A DNA stretch of 64,000 bases from Microcoleus sp. bin38.metabat.b11b12b14.051 (GCF_013299165.1 NZ_JAAFKD010000001.1:372001-436000), one strand, 5' to 3'. Counted from the first letter of the stretch, positions 42,045 through 51,558 are shown. The notes: generated by a model not told the origin, from the sequence alone. Numbers and translations are program-made.

Positions 42045-45000
42045 ATGGAACTGATTAAGCGGACGGCTCTTTATTTTCAGGACGATCGATCGGATAAAGT
42101 ATACGAAGTCGATTTGTGTCAGGCGGGCGAAAACCTATACTCAGTCAACTTTCGCTACGGCCGCCGTGCAGCTACTCTCAAGGAAGGCACAAAAACCGAT
42201 ACAGCAGTGCCTTTAGCCCAAGCAGAGAAAGTTTTCGACAAGCTAGTTGCTGAAAAGGTAAAAAAAGGCTATCTCGAAGTTATCAGCGACGCCCCAAGCG
42301 CGCCCGATGCAGCGGCAGAACTTCCTCGCGCCGAGACGCGCCAGCAAGCTATTTTGAATAATATCGCTATTGGGGGGAGTCCTAAATGGCCTCTGGAACG
42401 GGCTATTTGGCGCGCTGGGGAGCTGAAAATTGCGGAAGCGGGGCGGGGGCTGGTCGCTCTGATCGGCACGGGAGAAGCGCTGCGAGACTACTGTATTGCT
42501 TGGAGTTTGGGTTGGTGCGGCGGCGAGGGCGCTGTGGAGGCGCTGACTCGGCTGTATCGGGATGCTGCGACTGCGGAGTTTGTGACGAGAATTGCTTTTG
42601 AAGGATTGGTGAAGTTGGCGGATGAGGAAGCGCGATCGCACTTGCGATCGTCCATAATCGAATTGCTACCCCCACAGTTGCGCGAATTAGCCAAAAATGG
42701 CAGCGCTGAGGAATTGTCAGCAGCATTAAAAGTTGAACTCGACACCGAAGATAGCAGTCGTTTTGGGGTTCTAGACCGACTTTACCAGATTGGCAGTCCG
42801 TTGGTGCGATCGGCATTGCTGGATATCTTAAAAACTGCACCGCTAAAACCGCATTACTTTAAACAAATCCGCCACATCTTCAAAATGGCTGAATACCGCC
42901 GCGATGCCGAAGTATTTGCCATTCTCGCCCGCCGCTTTGAAGACGAAAAAGCCATGTACCGCAGCAACAAATACGGCATTCGCATTCCGGGTGATGATTC
43001 CGTTTACTTGAGAAACTATGACTGGGAATATAACAACAAAACCAAAGAATACAAACAAGTTGAAACCAATGAATTACTAAACGAAATGCAGAGCCCCAAC
43101 CCCAGAATTGCCTACAGCAGCAATACTCAGGAATATTTGCTGCGGCGGGTATGGCGGACTCTCAAACAATTAGGCGAAGAGGGAGATGCTGATTATGCAA
43201 ACATGGCTGTCAGCATTTTGCTGCAATATGTTGATAGCGATGCCGAAGCAGTTTTGCAGAGAACTTATTATCAGTGGAATCGCTCTGAGGGGACTAGCGA
43301 TGCTGATTATCAATGGGATTTCTCTAATTGGAATCAAATCAGTTATTCATCTGAATGGGATATTTTTGCCGGTTATTTAACATTTAACCGAATTCTCTAC
43401 GAAAACAGCCCGCGCTATGCTTATTTTACCAATTCCCAAGCATGGCGCTGCAAAGAAGGTTACAAACCCGGAGACCCGGAACCATCCGTGCGAGAAGAAG
43501 CTTTCCCGGAAGTTTGGGAACAAAATCCCGATCGACTGTTGCAGCTATTGTTAGAAAGCAACTGCCGCCCGGTTCACCATTTCGCTGTGAAAGCCCTGAA
43601 AGCTTGTCCACAATTTTTGGCTGGAATAGATGTCAGTACAATAGTTAAAATTATCGATCGACCTTACGAACTTACCGCAGAATTGGGTGTCAATTTAGTC
43701 ATTCAAAATCAGTATAACAGATATCCAGACCATCGGGAAGTTATTTTAGCGGTTGTTAACTGCGCGTTTTCAGGCGGGCGGGAATCAGCTTATCAGTGGA
43801 TTGACGAACAGCGCGATCGTATTTTAGAAGACAGCGAATTAATTGCCGCTTTAGTTACCAGTTTGTACGGAGATACGCGCCAATTTGCCCGCCGTTTGTT
43901 AAGCTCGTCAGTTATGAGCGCTCGAACTGCAAAAGTGTTAATTGGCAGAGTCATCGCTCATATACTAGCATTCGAGACAGCATCTATATTGCCGACTGAA
44001 ACCTCAATTTTAGCAGCAGAAATAGCAGAAATTTTACTGTTTTGTTTTGGGGTACAACTGCGGAGTTTGGGATTAGGTATAGTGTTGGACTTGCTGAGAC
44101 ACCCGATCGCCGAAATTCAGGAATTGGGCGCGACAATTTTGCTCAACCACGAAATCAGTGCCGCTAATTTGCCTCCTGAATTAATCGAATCATTGATTGA
44201 CTCTCCTTACGAACAAATTCGGGGAATTGGCATCAGGTTGTTCGGTCAACTTTCCGACGCAACGCTGACAGGCGACAAGCGAATTTTGCTAGTAGGAATG
44301 GCAGTCAATGCTTTAGCAGACATCCGCAATGCAATCAAGCCTGTAATTCGGCGTTTGGCAGCGGGAAATCCCGAATTTAGCGCTGATTTGGCAGCCGAAT
44401 TTATCGATGTTTTGATGCTTCCTGAAAGGCACGAAGGAGTGCACGGCTACTTAGTGAATTTGCTGCGGGAAGATTTACCCGGATGGATGCCTAGAATTGA
44501 TCGAGAAAAAGCTTGGCTACTGCTGAAAGCGAAGTCTTCAACCGCACAGGAATTAGGCGGATTTGTGCTGGTTGAAAATTGCGCGAATTGGGCGGCGGAT
44601 TTTGATACAATTGAGATTGTCAAACTAGCCAGTCACGAGATTTTATCGGTGCGGGATGCGGCGCGGCAGATGTTTTTGCAAAAGCTAAATTCGATTCGCG
44701 CCAATTCTCAAGAAATGCTGTCAGCCGTGCGGTTGCTGGAGGCAAAGTGGGAGGATTCGCGAGAATTTGCTGCGAGGATTTTTCGCACGGAATTTACAGA
44801 TCAAGATTGGACTCCCGAAATCATGGTTAGCCTTTGCGACAGCATTCGGGAAGATGTGCGGCAATTTGGCAGAGATTTGGTAATTCGCTATTTTCAGGAT
44901 GAGTGCGGACAAGATTATTTGCTGAAGTTTAGCGAACATCCGTCGGCGGATATGCAGTTGTTTGCGACGAATTATTTAGAAAGTTATGCAGCAAGCGATT

Positions 45001-45281
45001 CTGAGAGATTGCGGGAATTGTCGCCATTTTTTGTCGCCGTTTTGTCGCGGGTGAATAAAGGAAGAGTTGCGAAACAGCGAGTTTTTGCTTTTCTGGATGC
45101 GGAAGCGCAAAAAAGCGAGCAATCTGCAAAGGTGGTAGCAGAAATTTTGACCAGGCAATCGGCTACAATTGCGATCGCAGATAAAGCGACAGCGATTCAA
45201 ACTATGCTAAAAATTCGCAGGAGTTACCCTCAGCTTGACTTACCAATTCAAATAAAGCCTGTAATTGAGGTGAGGACTTAG
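42045..45281 (+). CDS. WGR-domain protein with long HEAT-like region
   Basis: 1,078 residues. The N-terminal WGR domain spans residues 1-80: LIKRTALYFQDDRSDKVYEV, NFRYGRRAATLKEGTK, EKVFDKLVAEKVKKGYLEV. WGR domains bind DNA or nucleic-acid ends in PARPs. Here there is no PARP catalytic domain. Residues ~110-1050 are helical with irregular HEAT-like repeats (LIDSPYEQIRGIGIRLFGQL, VKLASHEILSVRDAARQMFL). The SWIM protein gene follows 136 bp later in the same direction. WGR-SWIM pairs are a recurring bacterial arrangement, often with MoxR and vWA genes, which are absent here. Confidence 0.85.
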   Translation: MELIKRTALYFQDDRSDKVYEVDLCQAGENLYSVNFRYGRRAATLKEGTKTDTAVPLAQAEKVFDKLVAEKVKKGYLEVISDAPSAPDAAAELPRAETRQQAILNNIAIGGSPKWPLERAIWRAGELKIAEAGRGLVALIGTGEALRDYCIAWSLGWCGGEGAVEALTRLYRDAATAEFVTRIAFEGLVKLADEEARSHLRSSIIELLPPQLRELAKNGSAEELSAALKVELDTEDSSRFGVLDRLYQIGSPLVRSALLDILKTAPLKPHYFKQIRHIFKMAEYRRDAEVFAILARRFEDEKAMYRSNKYGIRIPGDDSVYLRNYDWEYNNKTKEYKQVETNELLNEMQSPNPRIAYSSNTQEYLLRRVWRTLKQLGEEGDADYANMAVSILLQYVDSDAEAVLQRTYYQWNRSEGTSDADYQWDFSNWNQISYSSEWDIFAGYLTFNRILYENSPRYAYFTNSQAWRCKEGYKPGDPEPSVREEAFPEVWEQNPDRLLQLLLESNCRPVHHFAVKALKACPQFLAGIDVSTIVKIIDRPYELTAELGVNLVIQNQYNRYPDHREVILAVVNCAFSGGRESAYQWIDEQRDRILEDSELIAALVTSLYGDTRQFARRLLSSSVMSARTAKVLIGRVIAHILAFETASILPTETSILAAEIAEILLFCFGVQLRSLGLGIVLDLLRHPIAEIQELGATILLNHEISAANLPPELIESLIDSPYEQIRGIGIRLFGQLSDATLTGDKRILLVGMAVNALADIRNAIKPVIRRLAAGNPEFSADLAAEFIDVLMLPERHEGVHGYLVNLLREDLPGWMPRIDREKAWLLLKAKSSTAQELGGFVLVENCANWAADFDTIEIVKLASHEILSVRDAARQMFLQKLNSIRANSQEMLSAVRLLEAKWEDSREFAARIFRTEFTDQDWTPEIMVSLCDSIREDVRQFGRDLVIRYFQDECGQDYLLKFSEHPSADMQLFATNYLESYAASDSERLRELSPFFVAVLSRVNKGRVAKQRVFAFLDAEAQKSEQSAKVVAEILTRQSATIAIADKATAIQTMLKIRRSYPQLDLPIQIKPVIEVRT

Positions 45282-45417
45282 TTTCTCAACTAAGTAGATC
45301 AGCAGTAAAATACAATAAGTATGTCATTATCTCTCACTTCTCTGACTCTGCGCCCTCTGCGCCCTCTGCGGTTAAATCACTCATAAACAACCGTAAACGA
45401 TATAACAGGTAAATATT

Positions 45418-47061
45418 ATGGAATTCAACTACTCTTACAAAGGCAGTACCGGAGTCACAGAAAGCGGCAGCAATACCCAAATGTCATTCTCCCCAGACAC
45501 CAAACGCCCGCCAACTTATTTTATCGGAGAATTGCGTCAAAACGTCGCTTTTCGTGAAGCAATTAGCGCCTTGCACGATGTCGTAGTTTCCGATATGCGC
45601 TTCAAACCCAAAGACAAAACAGCTTATAAAGAATGGGTAGCACAACAACAAGAAATCGACTGGCAGCTAGTAGCTTCGCAGCGCCAAGAAGTAGCCAATA
45701 AAATTCAGCCACTGCAATCAGAATTAAGCGAATTAACACAATTAAATTTCCAGCGTTTAGCACCTTTTTATCAAGCCAGACAACGATACTTCAACTACCT
45801 TTATCAAAAAGATCGCGATGCTTGGTTTGTCCTCGATCCGGTGATTACCGTGCATCCAGATGAGGTATTTTTCGAGTGTTTCAGTCAAGATGAATCGAGT
45901 TACGGCCGCCTCAGTGCCAGCTACGAAGTGTTTAAAAATATCAGCGAGTTTGCTTGCGGCACGACTAATATCGATTACTCGGCCGCGCTTTATGATGAAT
46001 TTCAAAAAATCCGCAGTTACAAGACAACTTCCCTCCAAGTAGATCCCTCGGGTTTTGAAGTTCAGACAGTGAATGAAGAGACTTTTAAAGAAGTTAAAAT
46101 TGACTTACCCGACAGTTGGGTGAGAGGTTTTTTGCAAGTTAGTTCGGCGATGTCTTTGCCGGCGGTGCGGTTTGATTTGCACCCGATGGATATCCACAAT
46201 ATTTGTTTTATCTTGCGCCGCCACAAGGAGAAACAAAGCCCGCGCAGTATGCGCTACATCCTGAAGCCGGGAGAACCGGTGCGGGTGATTTTCGATCCGT
46301 GGGGGACGGAAGTTGTTTGCGCGCGATCGCCCTATACTGGTTCGCAACCACAACAAATTCGCGTTTGGGGAAGGCGCCGCCTTCACATTCTCGAAAGACT
46401 GATTCCCGTCGCCAAAAAGTTCACAGTTCACCTGTTGGGAACGGGAATGCCTTCGTTTTACGTCGCCGATTTGGGCGATATGTCATTTACCCTAGGATTG
46501 TCGGGATGGAGTGCCAATGATTGGTCGCAATCCGGTAACTTTGATTTAATGGCCCCGCGCGCCGATGTGGATGCTTGGACACAGCAATTAATATTTGACG
46601 CGCTCAAAGAAAATTGGGTAGAAACTGCTGACAGTTTGGCAACAAGACTGAAGTTAAATCGGGCGTCAGTGTTGGGTGCATTGAGTGCCTACACGCAAGC
46701 GGGAAGGGCAATTTACGATTTGAACAAACAGGTTTATCGAGTGCGGGAATTGAGCCAAGAACCTTTACCACTAGAACGTTTGAGATTTGCCAACGAAAGA
46801 GAATCAAAAGCAACTGGATTTTTGAGTGAAAATGCGGTACAAGTGACCGATTTTACCAGCGATTCTGCCGGTGCATTCACTGTGCGAGGCAGTGTCACAG
46901 ACCGGGAAAAAATATTGAATCCGCACTTGACAATTGATGCAGACGAGCGTATAATTAGTGCAGAATGTACTTGTAATTGGCACCAGCAAAACAAGCTGTA
47001 CAAAGGCCCTTGCGAACACATTTTAGCACTGCGAATGCAACACGCACGTCAGTGTCAATAA
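45418..47061 (+). CDS. SWIM zinc-finger protein
   Basis: 547 residues. The C-terminal SWIM finger at ~518-535 reads CTCNWHQQNKLYKGPCEH, the CxCx(n)CxH signature, preceded by a strand (AFTVRGSVTDREKILNPHLT). A small winged-helix-like part (VETADSLATRLKLNRASVLG) lies at ~400-440. The large N-terminal portion is unassigned. SWIM fingers bind DNA or protein. It is the partner of the WGR protein upstream. The ATG at 45418 has AACAGGTAAATATT ahead, a weak ribosome site. Confidence 0.85.
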   Translation: MEFNYSYKGSTGVTESGSNTQMSFSPDTKRPPTYFIGELRQNVAFREAISALHDVVVSDMRFKPKDKTAYKEWVAQQQEIDWQLVASQRQEVANKIQPLQSELSELTQLNFQRLAPFYQARQRYFNYLYQKDRDAWFVLDPVITVHPDEVFFECFSQDESSYGRLSASYEVFKNISEFACGTTNIDYSAALYDEFQKIRSYKTTSLQVDPSGFEVQTVNEETFKEVKIDLPDSWVRGFLQVSSAMSLPAVRFDLHPMDIHNICFILRRHKEKQSPRSMRYILKPGEPVRVIFDPWGTEVVCARSPYTGSQPQQIRVWGRRRLHILERLIPVAKKFTVHLLGTGMPSFYVADLGDMSFTLGLSGWSANDWSQSGNFDLMAPRADVDAWTQQLIFDALKENWVETADSLATRLKLNRASVLGALSAYTQAGRAIYDLNKQVYRVRELSQEPLPLERLRFANERESKATGFLSENAVQVTDFTSDSAGAFTVRGSVTDREKILNPHLTIDADERIISAECTCNWHQQNKLYKGPCEHILALRMQHARQCQ

Positions 47062-47177
47062 CTTAATAAATCGCGCGTTTAAATTGGTAAACAGCCTTGC
47101 AATCCGGGCGGTGGATCGCCGTCCTTGCGCTTAGTCTAGACAAGCATCACTAGCCTGCTCTTGACTGTGCGGGGCTT

Positions 47178-47234
47178 CAGGTACTGTTGGTGTTGCAGTG
47201 TGGCTTCTGCGAAGCCAACGACCAACAGTACCTG
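47178..47234. repeat. GGTACTGTTGGT hairpin
   Basis: GGTACTGTTGGTGTTG and CGACCAACAGTACC form a 12-bp stem. An internal second stem, GTGGCTTCTGCGAAGCCAA, sits in its loop. It lies between the SWIM gene and the hairpin at 47511 and could end the WGR-SWIM transcript. Confidence 0.6.
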
Positions 47235-47510
47235 GCCCCGCTGGAGTTGAGCAGTCTAGTCCTGAGGGGTTTACGAAGGGGCAACCAGTGGCGGCGCGCG
47301 ATTTTTTATTGAGAATATATAAATATAGCAATCCCAATTTAACTTGCATCTTGACGCGGGCTAGAAGCCCACCCCACAATGGTTTCAGGATTTGCGATCG
47401 GGTAATTCAAATTATTTTTACTTGATACTTGACATCCAATTTTGAGGATGCTAGGTTAAAAGACATACAGCTCAGATAGACACCCGCATTCAAAAGCAAA
47501 GAGTGTCGGT

Positions 47511-47703
47511 TAAGTCGTCTCAGCGGTAGGATGTGCAGATTTCGGGTAAGCGTCCTAAAGCCCCGTTGATATAGACATTCAAGTTAATGTCGTTTCAACT
47601 GGAATCAATAGGTCAGTTGGCACGACATTTGTTTGAATTTCTATATCAACGGGTTTTTACGACGCCCGCCCGAAATCTGCACATCCTATCGCTGAGACGC
47701 TAA
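47511..47703. repeat. ~190-bp near-perfect inverted repeat (giant hairpin element)
   Basis: The left arm (47511-47605) and right arm (47606-47703) are about 95 bp each and roughly 85% complementary. The outermost matches are CGTCTCAGCG-TAGGATGTGC and AGATTTCGGG. Further in come CCCGTTGATATAGA, ATTCAA, AATGTCGT and CAACTG near the centre. Almost no loop remains. No ORF. It looks like a MITE or a duplicated palindrome. The NYN nuclease gene begins 150 bp away. Confidence 0.85.
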
Positions 47704-47857
47704 CCAAGCAACTACAAACTAAATTCATAGTTTGTTATTAGAGGAACTTGTTAAATGGGAAATCTCATTTTTGAGCGAACCCAAAGACAATACTTCTTTG
47801 GCTAGATGTGTAATTTATCGATGCTGTCCTCTCAACATAATTGTAGGACACATAAAA

Positions 47858-48649
47858 ATGACGAACAATCATTCAGCAATTGCCAAACAAACAAAACAGT
47901 TTCAGCTTTTAGTTTGTATTTACGTCGATCATCAGAACGTACACTTAACTCAATATCTAGCTAGTCAATTGCTAGAATTTGTCAAATCTCAGGGACACTT
48001 GATTGACGTAAAAGTCTATTACAATTCACTCGATCCGGCTCAAGTCTTTGCAAAAGACAAGCTAGCAAGCTTTGGTTTTAAATGGATCGATGTTCCCTGT
48101 CCTTTAAAAAATAGTGCAGATAATCAATCGATGGTTGATTGTCTTGAGGATATTCACAGCGATCGGTCTCCCGATATAGTTATCCTTGTATCAGGAGATG
48201 GGGATTTTGTAAAATTGGTTCTCACTGCACAAAAGTTGGGCAAAAAAATTATAGCCTTTGCTCAGCGAGGTAATGTCAAACAAAGGCTAAAAGAAGTTGT
48301 GGGGAGTGACTTCCACTTTCTGGATGAATTGCCTAGCTTGATAGGGTTTAAGACTCAGCCGCAGATAGAAAATAGTCAGTGTCAACTCACTTACAATGAG
48401 GCTGTTGAGTATTTGATAGAAGCTATCAAAACAGCATTAAGTAAACGGAAACGCGCAGGATTAGGTTTCATTAACAGTCTAATGTGTCAGCTTTTCCCCA
48501 AATATCAGGGAGTAAATTCTGTCTGCAAACATCAAGGAAAAACATTTTCACGCTTTAGCGAGTTGGTTGAGACTGCTGTGAAAGATGGAAAAATCCGATT
48601 TCAGGATAACCAATTGTTTGTAATAGAAGCAGATAAAGTATCTGCGTGA
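47858..48649 (+). CDS. NYN-domain (PIN-like) nuclease with OST-HTH-like C-terminus, LabA-type
   Basis: 263 residues from the ATG at 47858. A longer frame from 47732 starts inside repeat-adjacent DNA and is less likely. The NYN domain has VCIYVDHQNVHL (Asp of the metal site), DNQSMVDCLEDIHSD and VILVSGDGDFVKLVLTAQK. The C-terminal ~90 residues (YLIEAIKTALSKRKRAGLGF, LMCQLFPKYQGV, FSRFSELVETAVKDGKI) fit an OST-HTH/LOTUS domain. Such proteins are predicted RNases or RNA regulators. LabA in cyanobacteria feeds back on circadian gene expression. Which role applies here is open. Confidence 0.85.
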   Translation: MTNNHSAIAKQTKQFQLLVCIYVDHQNVHLTQYLASQLLEFVKSQGHLIDVKVYYNSLDPAQVFAKDKLASFGFKWIDVPCPLKNSADNQSMVDCLEDIHSDRSPDIVILVSGDGDFVKLVLTAQKLGKKIIAFAQRGNVKQRLKEVVGSDFHFLDELPSLIGFKTQPQIENSQCQLTYNEAVEYLIEAIKTALSKRKRAGLGFINSLMCQLFPKYQGVNSVCKHQGKTFSRFSELVETAVKDGKIRFQDNQLFVIEADKVSA

Positions 48650-48661
48650 AGCACCACGACC

Positions 48662-48800
48662 CGCCAGGGAATTAATTCCCTGGCTAACAGCTAAAGTCGG
48701 TTAAAACCGACTGAAAACAACTTAAAAAATACAATCTTCAGTCCTCTTCAGAGGACTTTTGCTATGAGACAGGGGTTTAAACCCCTGTCGGACTAACGGC
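48662..48800. repeat. string of small palindromes
   Basis: Five separate stems follow one another: CCAGGGAATTAATTCCCTGG, AGTCGGTTAAAACCGACT, AGTCCTCTTCAGAGGACT, then GACAGGGGTTTAAACCCCTGTC shared with CGGACT. They lie between the NYN gene and rnc and would end transcription or protect RNA ends. Confidence 0.75.
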
Positions 48801-48905
48801 AAAAGCCCAAAATATCCGTTAAAATTAACCTCGCCGTAGATAGCAAAAATCCAGTTTATTTGATAAACTAGATTCTCCCAACCAACCGCCATCTGCGGCT
48901 GTTTC

Positions 48906-49679
48906 ATGTCCGTCCAAAGAACAACACTAAACTCAAAACAAAATAACAATTATCCAACTCCCATGCAATTAAATAACCAAACAAAAGAGATACAAATTAC
49001 TCTTCCCGAATTCAACAATGACAAACTCCTGCGTCAAGCACTAACCCATCGTTCCTACGTCAATGAAAACCCCACATTCCGCGAAGCAGATAACGAACGT
49101 TTAGAATTTCTCGGTGATGCTTTGCTGACTTTTCTCAGCGGCGAATATCTCTACCAGCGTCACCCAGAAATGGGAGAAGACCAACTTACTCGGCGGCGTT
49201 CTGCATTGGTAGATGAAAGACAATTAGCGAGATTTGCTACCGAAATCAGTTTAGACTTAAAAATGCGGCTCGGAAAAGGAGCTTTGCGAGAAGGTGGGAT
49301 TACTAATCCAAATTTGCTCAGCAGCACTTTTGAAGCGTTTGTTGGCGCTTACTATCTGGACACGCAAGATATGGACAAAGTTCGCGAGTTTGTGTGGCAA
49401 ATGTTTGATTCTGTTCCCGAAAATGTTGTGGAAACTCGATCGACTGTAGACTCGAAAAACCGCTTTCAGGAGTGGGTGCAGACCAACGGCGACACGACTC
49501 CGCCCAAATACGCGACTGTTCAGGTACAAGGAACGCCGCCCCACGCGCCGGAATTTCTCGCTAAAGTGTATGTTGCAGAGAAACTTTATGGAGAAGGTAA
49601 AGGCAAAAGTAAAAAAGATGCTGAAAAAATTGCAGCAGAAGATGCACTAGCTAGGCTCAAAAAACGCGGACTGATCTAA
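48906..49679 (+). CDS. rnc: ribonuclease III
   Basis: 257 residues from 48906. An internal ATG at 48963 (238 residues) is also possible because the family begins near there. The endonuclease domain has RQALTHRSYVNENP, the signature NERLEFLGDALLTFLSG with catalytic Glu/Asp, and NLLSSTFEAFVGAYYLD. The C-terminal dsRNA-binding domain has SKNRFQEWVQTNG, YATVQVQGTPPH and KSKKDAEKIAAEDAL. It cuts double-stranded RNA (rRNA precursors, antisense pairs). The reverse transcriptase gene starts 37 bp after its stop in the same direction. Cyanobacteria often carry more than one rnc-type gene, so this may or may not be the housekeeping copy. Confidence 0.94.
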   Translation: MSVQRTTLNSKQNNNYPTPMQLNNQTKEIQITLPEFNNDKLLRQALTHRSYVNENPTFREADNERLEFLGDALLTFLSGEYLYQRHPEMGEDQLTRRRSALVDERQLARFATEISLDLKMRLGKGALREGGITNPNLLSSTFEAFVGAYYLDTQDMDKVREFVWQMFDSVPENVVETRSTVDSKNRFQEWVQTNGDTTPPKYATVQVQGTPPHAPEFLAKVYVAEKLYGEGKGKSKKDAEKIAAEDALARLKKRGLI

Positions 49680-49716
49680 ACTGTAAAATACAGGTAAAAA
49701 CTACCAAATTTGCCCT

Positions 49717-51114
49717 ATGACTGACCAGCCGCGAACTCGCCAGGAATTGTACGATCGCATCCGCCAAACCAGCAAACAAGAATTCATACTCGAAGAGATG
49801 ATCCGCCTCGGTTTCTGGCCCGCACAAGGCGAAATTCCCGAAGATCCGGCCGACGAAATTCGCCGCATCGGGGAAATTCGGCGAGAACTTGACGAACTTC
49901 GTAGGGAAAGTTCGCGGCTGCAAAACGAACAAGCACTCCGCAAGGAAATGCTGCAACAGCGGCTTGCCGAATCCCGGCGAAAACGGCAGGAAACTAAGGA
50001 ACGCCGGGAAAGAGAACGGCTAGAACGGGCTGAGAATTGGCGGCAAAGAAAACAGCAAGAAATTAGCTATCTCGGCGACGGTGTATCTGCGGGACTCGAT
50101 CGCACAAACGGCAACGCAGAACGCTTGCAAAGCTATCAATTACCGCTTTACAATACAGCAGCAGAAATAGCGGCGGCGATGGACATCAGCATCGGACAGT
50201 TGCGGTTTCTCGCTTTTTCCCGCAAAACTTCCCATATTTCCCACTACATCCGGTTTAAAATACCCAAGAAAACTGGGGGAGAAAGGCACATTTCCGCACC
50301 CATGCCCCGCCTCAAAAAAGCACAGCACTGGATACTTGCCAACATTCTCGAAAAACTCGAATTGCACGGCGCAGCACAGGGTTTTCGATCGCATCATTCA
50401 ATTGTCACCAACGCTCAACCTCATGTAGGTTCCGAAGTTATTATCAACTTCGACCTCAAAGACTTTTTCCCCTCAATTTCCTACAGGCGAGTTAAGGGAC
50501 TTTTTCAATCTTTTGGATATTCCGAAGCTGCGGCCACAATTTTCGGATTGCTGTGTACGGAACCGGAGATTGAAGAATTGGAATTAGACGGCAAAACTTA
50601 CTTTGTCGCAGTTACAGAACGCCATTTGCCCCAAGGTTCTCCTGCAAGTCCAGCGATTACTAATTTGCTGTGCCGCCGCCTCGACAAGCGCTTAACTCAA
50701 ATGGCCGAGGAATTGGGATTTGTTTACACCCGCTACGCCGACGATTTGACATTTTCGGCATCGGGAGACGGCTTGCAAAATATTTGTAACGTACTCAGGC
50801 GCACGGAGGCGATCGTTACTCATGAAGGATTTAGCATTAACGAACAAAAGACTCGAATCTTGCGAAAAAATCGGCAACAAGAAGTTACGGGAATTGTGGT
50901 TAACGAACAACTGAGTATTTCTAAGAAAGTGTTGAAACGCTTCCGCGCAGCTTTATTTCAAATCGAAAAAGACGGGCCAGAGGGGAAGCGGTGGGGGAGT
51001 TCGACTGATATTTTAGCATCGATTCAAGGTTTTGCTAACTTTGTAGCAATGGTAAATCCTGAGAAAGGTGCAGAATTTCTCGCACAGGTGAAAGCCATTA
51101 AAAATAAATGGTAA
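49717..51114 (+). CDS. retron-type reverse transcriptase
   Basis: 465 residues. The N-terminal ~130 residues are highly charged and coiled-coil-like (ELDELRRESSRLQNEQALRK, RKRQETKERRERERLERAEN). The RT domain spans residues ~175-430. SHHSIVTNAQPHVGSEVIIN carries the retron-type NAxxH motif. FDLKDFFPSIS is RT motif A. LPQGSPASPAITNLL precedes the catalytic YTRYADDLTFSA. QQEVTGIVVNEQL carries the retron VTG motif. No maturase or HNH domain is present, unlike the intron RT at 26003. No msr/msd RNA can fit in the 37-bp gap to rnc. Candidate flanking repeats lie downstream. The N-terminal extension is unlike short model retron RTs. Confidence 0.85.
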   Translation: MTDQPRTRQELYDRIRQTSKQEFILEEMIRLGFWPAQGEIPEDPADEIRRIGEIRRELDELRRESSRLQNEQALRKEMLQQRLAESRRKRQETKERRERERLERAENWRQRKQQEISYLGDGVSAGLDRTNGNAERLQSYQLPLYNTAAEIAAAMDISIGQLRFLAFSRKTSHISHYIRFKIPKKTGGERHISAPMPRLKKAQHWILANILEKLELHGAAQGFRSHHSIVTNAQPHVGSEVIINFDLKDFFPSISYRRVKGLFQSFGYSEAAATIFGLLCTEPEIEELELDGKTYFVAVTERHLPQGSPASPAITNLLCRRLDKRLTQMAEELGFVYTRYADDLTFSASGDGLQNICNVLRRTEAIVTHEGFSINEQKTRILRKNRQQEVTGIVVNEQLSISKKVLKRFRAALFQIEKDGPEGKRWGSSTDILASIQGFANFVAMVNPEKGAEFLAQVKAIKNKW

Positions 51115-51558
51115 TATCGCCCTTCTCAAGGAGAGCATCTCAGGATTTATAGTGCTGTAGAGAGCTCGCGAGTCGTACAATAGGCAAGTGGAGACAGCAC
51201 TGTAAAGAAATATCCTTTTTGTAATACCGTTTAGAAAAAATGTTGCTACATAACAATTTTTTGGTTTGTTTGGTTCATTGAATGGTTAAGGTGCTTGGCT
51301 ATTAGATTTTCGCTCTTTTTTAAAGATTGTCTTTCTTCGACACACCCTACAGATACTTTTTGCAAAAATAGACAAGATTGCGAAAATAGCTAGGAAGGAA
51401 CGGGCAAGATGCCCGTTCCACAAAAATAGTTTTTTTGTGTAGAACAGGCATCTTGCCTGTTCCAAAAGTTGATTAAAAAGACTTTTGCGAGATATCTAAT
51501 GAGATGCTCCCTTGCTAACGTTCCTGTATGCGGACAATTATAAGTGAGCTGTATTGGG
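51115..51558. other. region after the RT: inverted repeats and a REP-like stem
   Basis: AAGGAGAGCATCTCA (51128-51142) and TGAGATGCTCCCTT (51500-51513) are inverted copies about 360 bp apart that start 14 bases after the RT stop. Within them lie an AGTGCTGT...ACAGCACT stem (51151-51204) with a CTCGCGAG palindrome inside. Also within them are GGAACGGGCAAGATGCCCGTTCC (51399) and ACAGGCATCTTGCCTGTTCC (51445), each palindromic and together complementary. This layout could be retron-like non-coding RNA or a set of ordinary palindromic repeats. Confidence 0.45.

Noticed and set aside
49680-49716. msr/msd retron RNA between rnc and the RT
   Set aside because: Only 37 bases lie between the genes, too short for a retron RNA.
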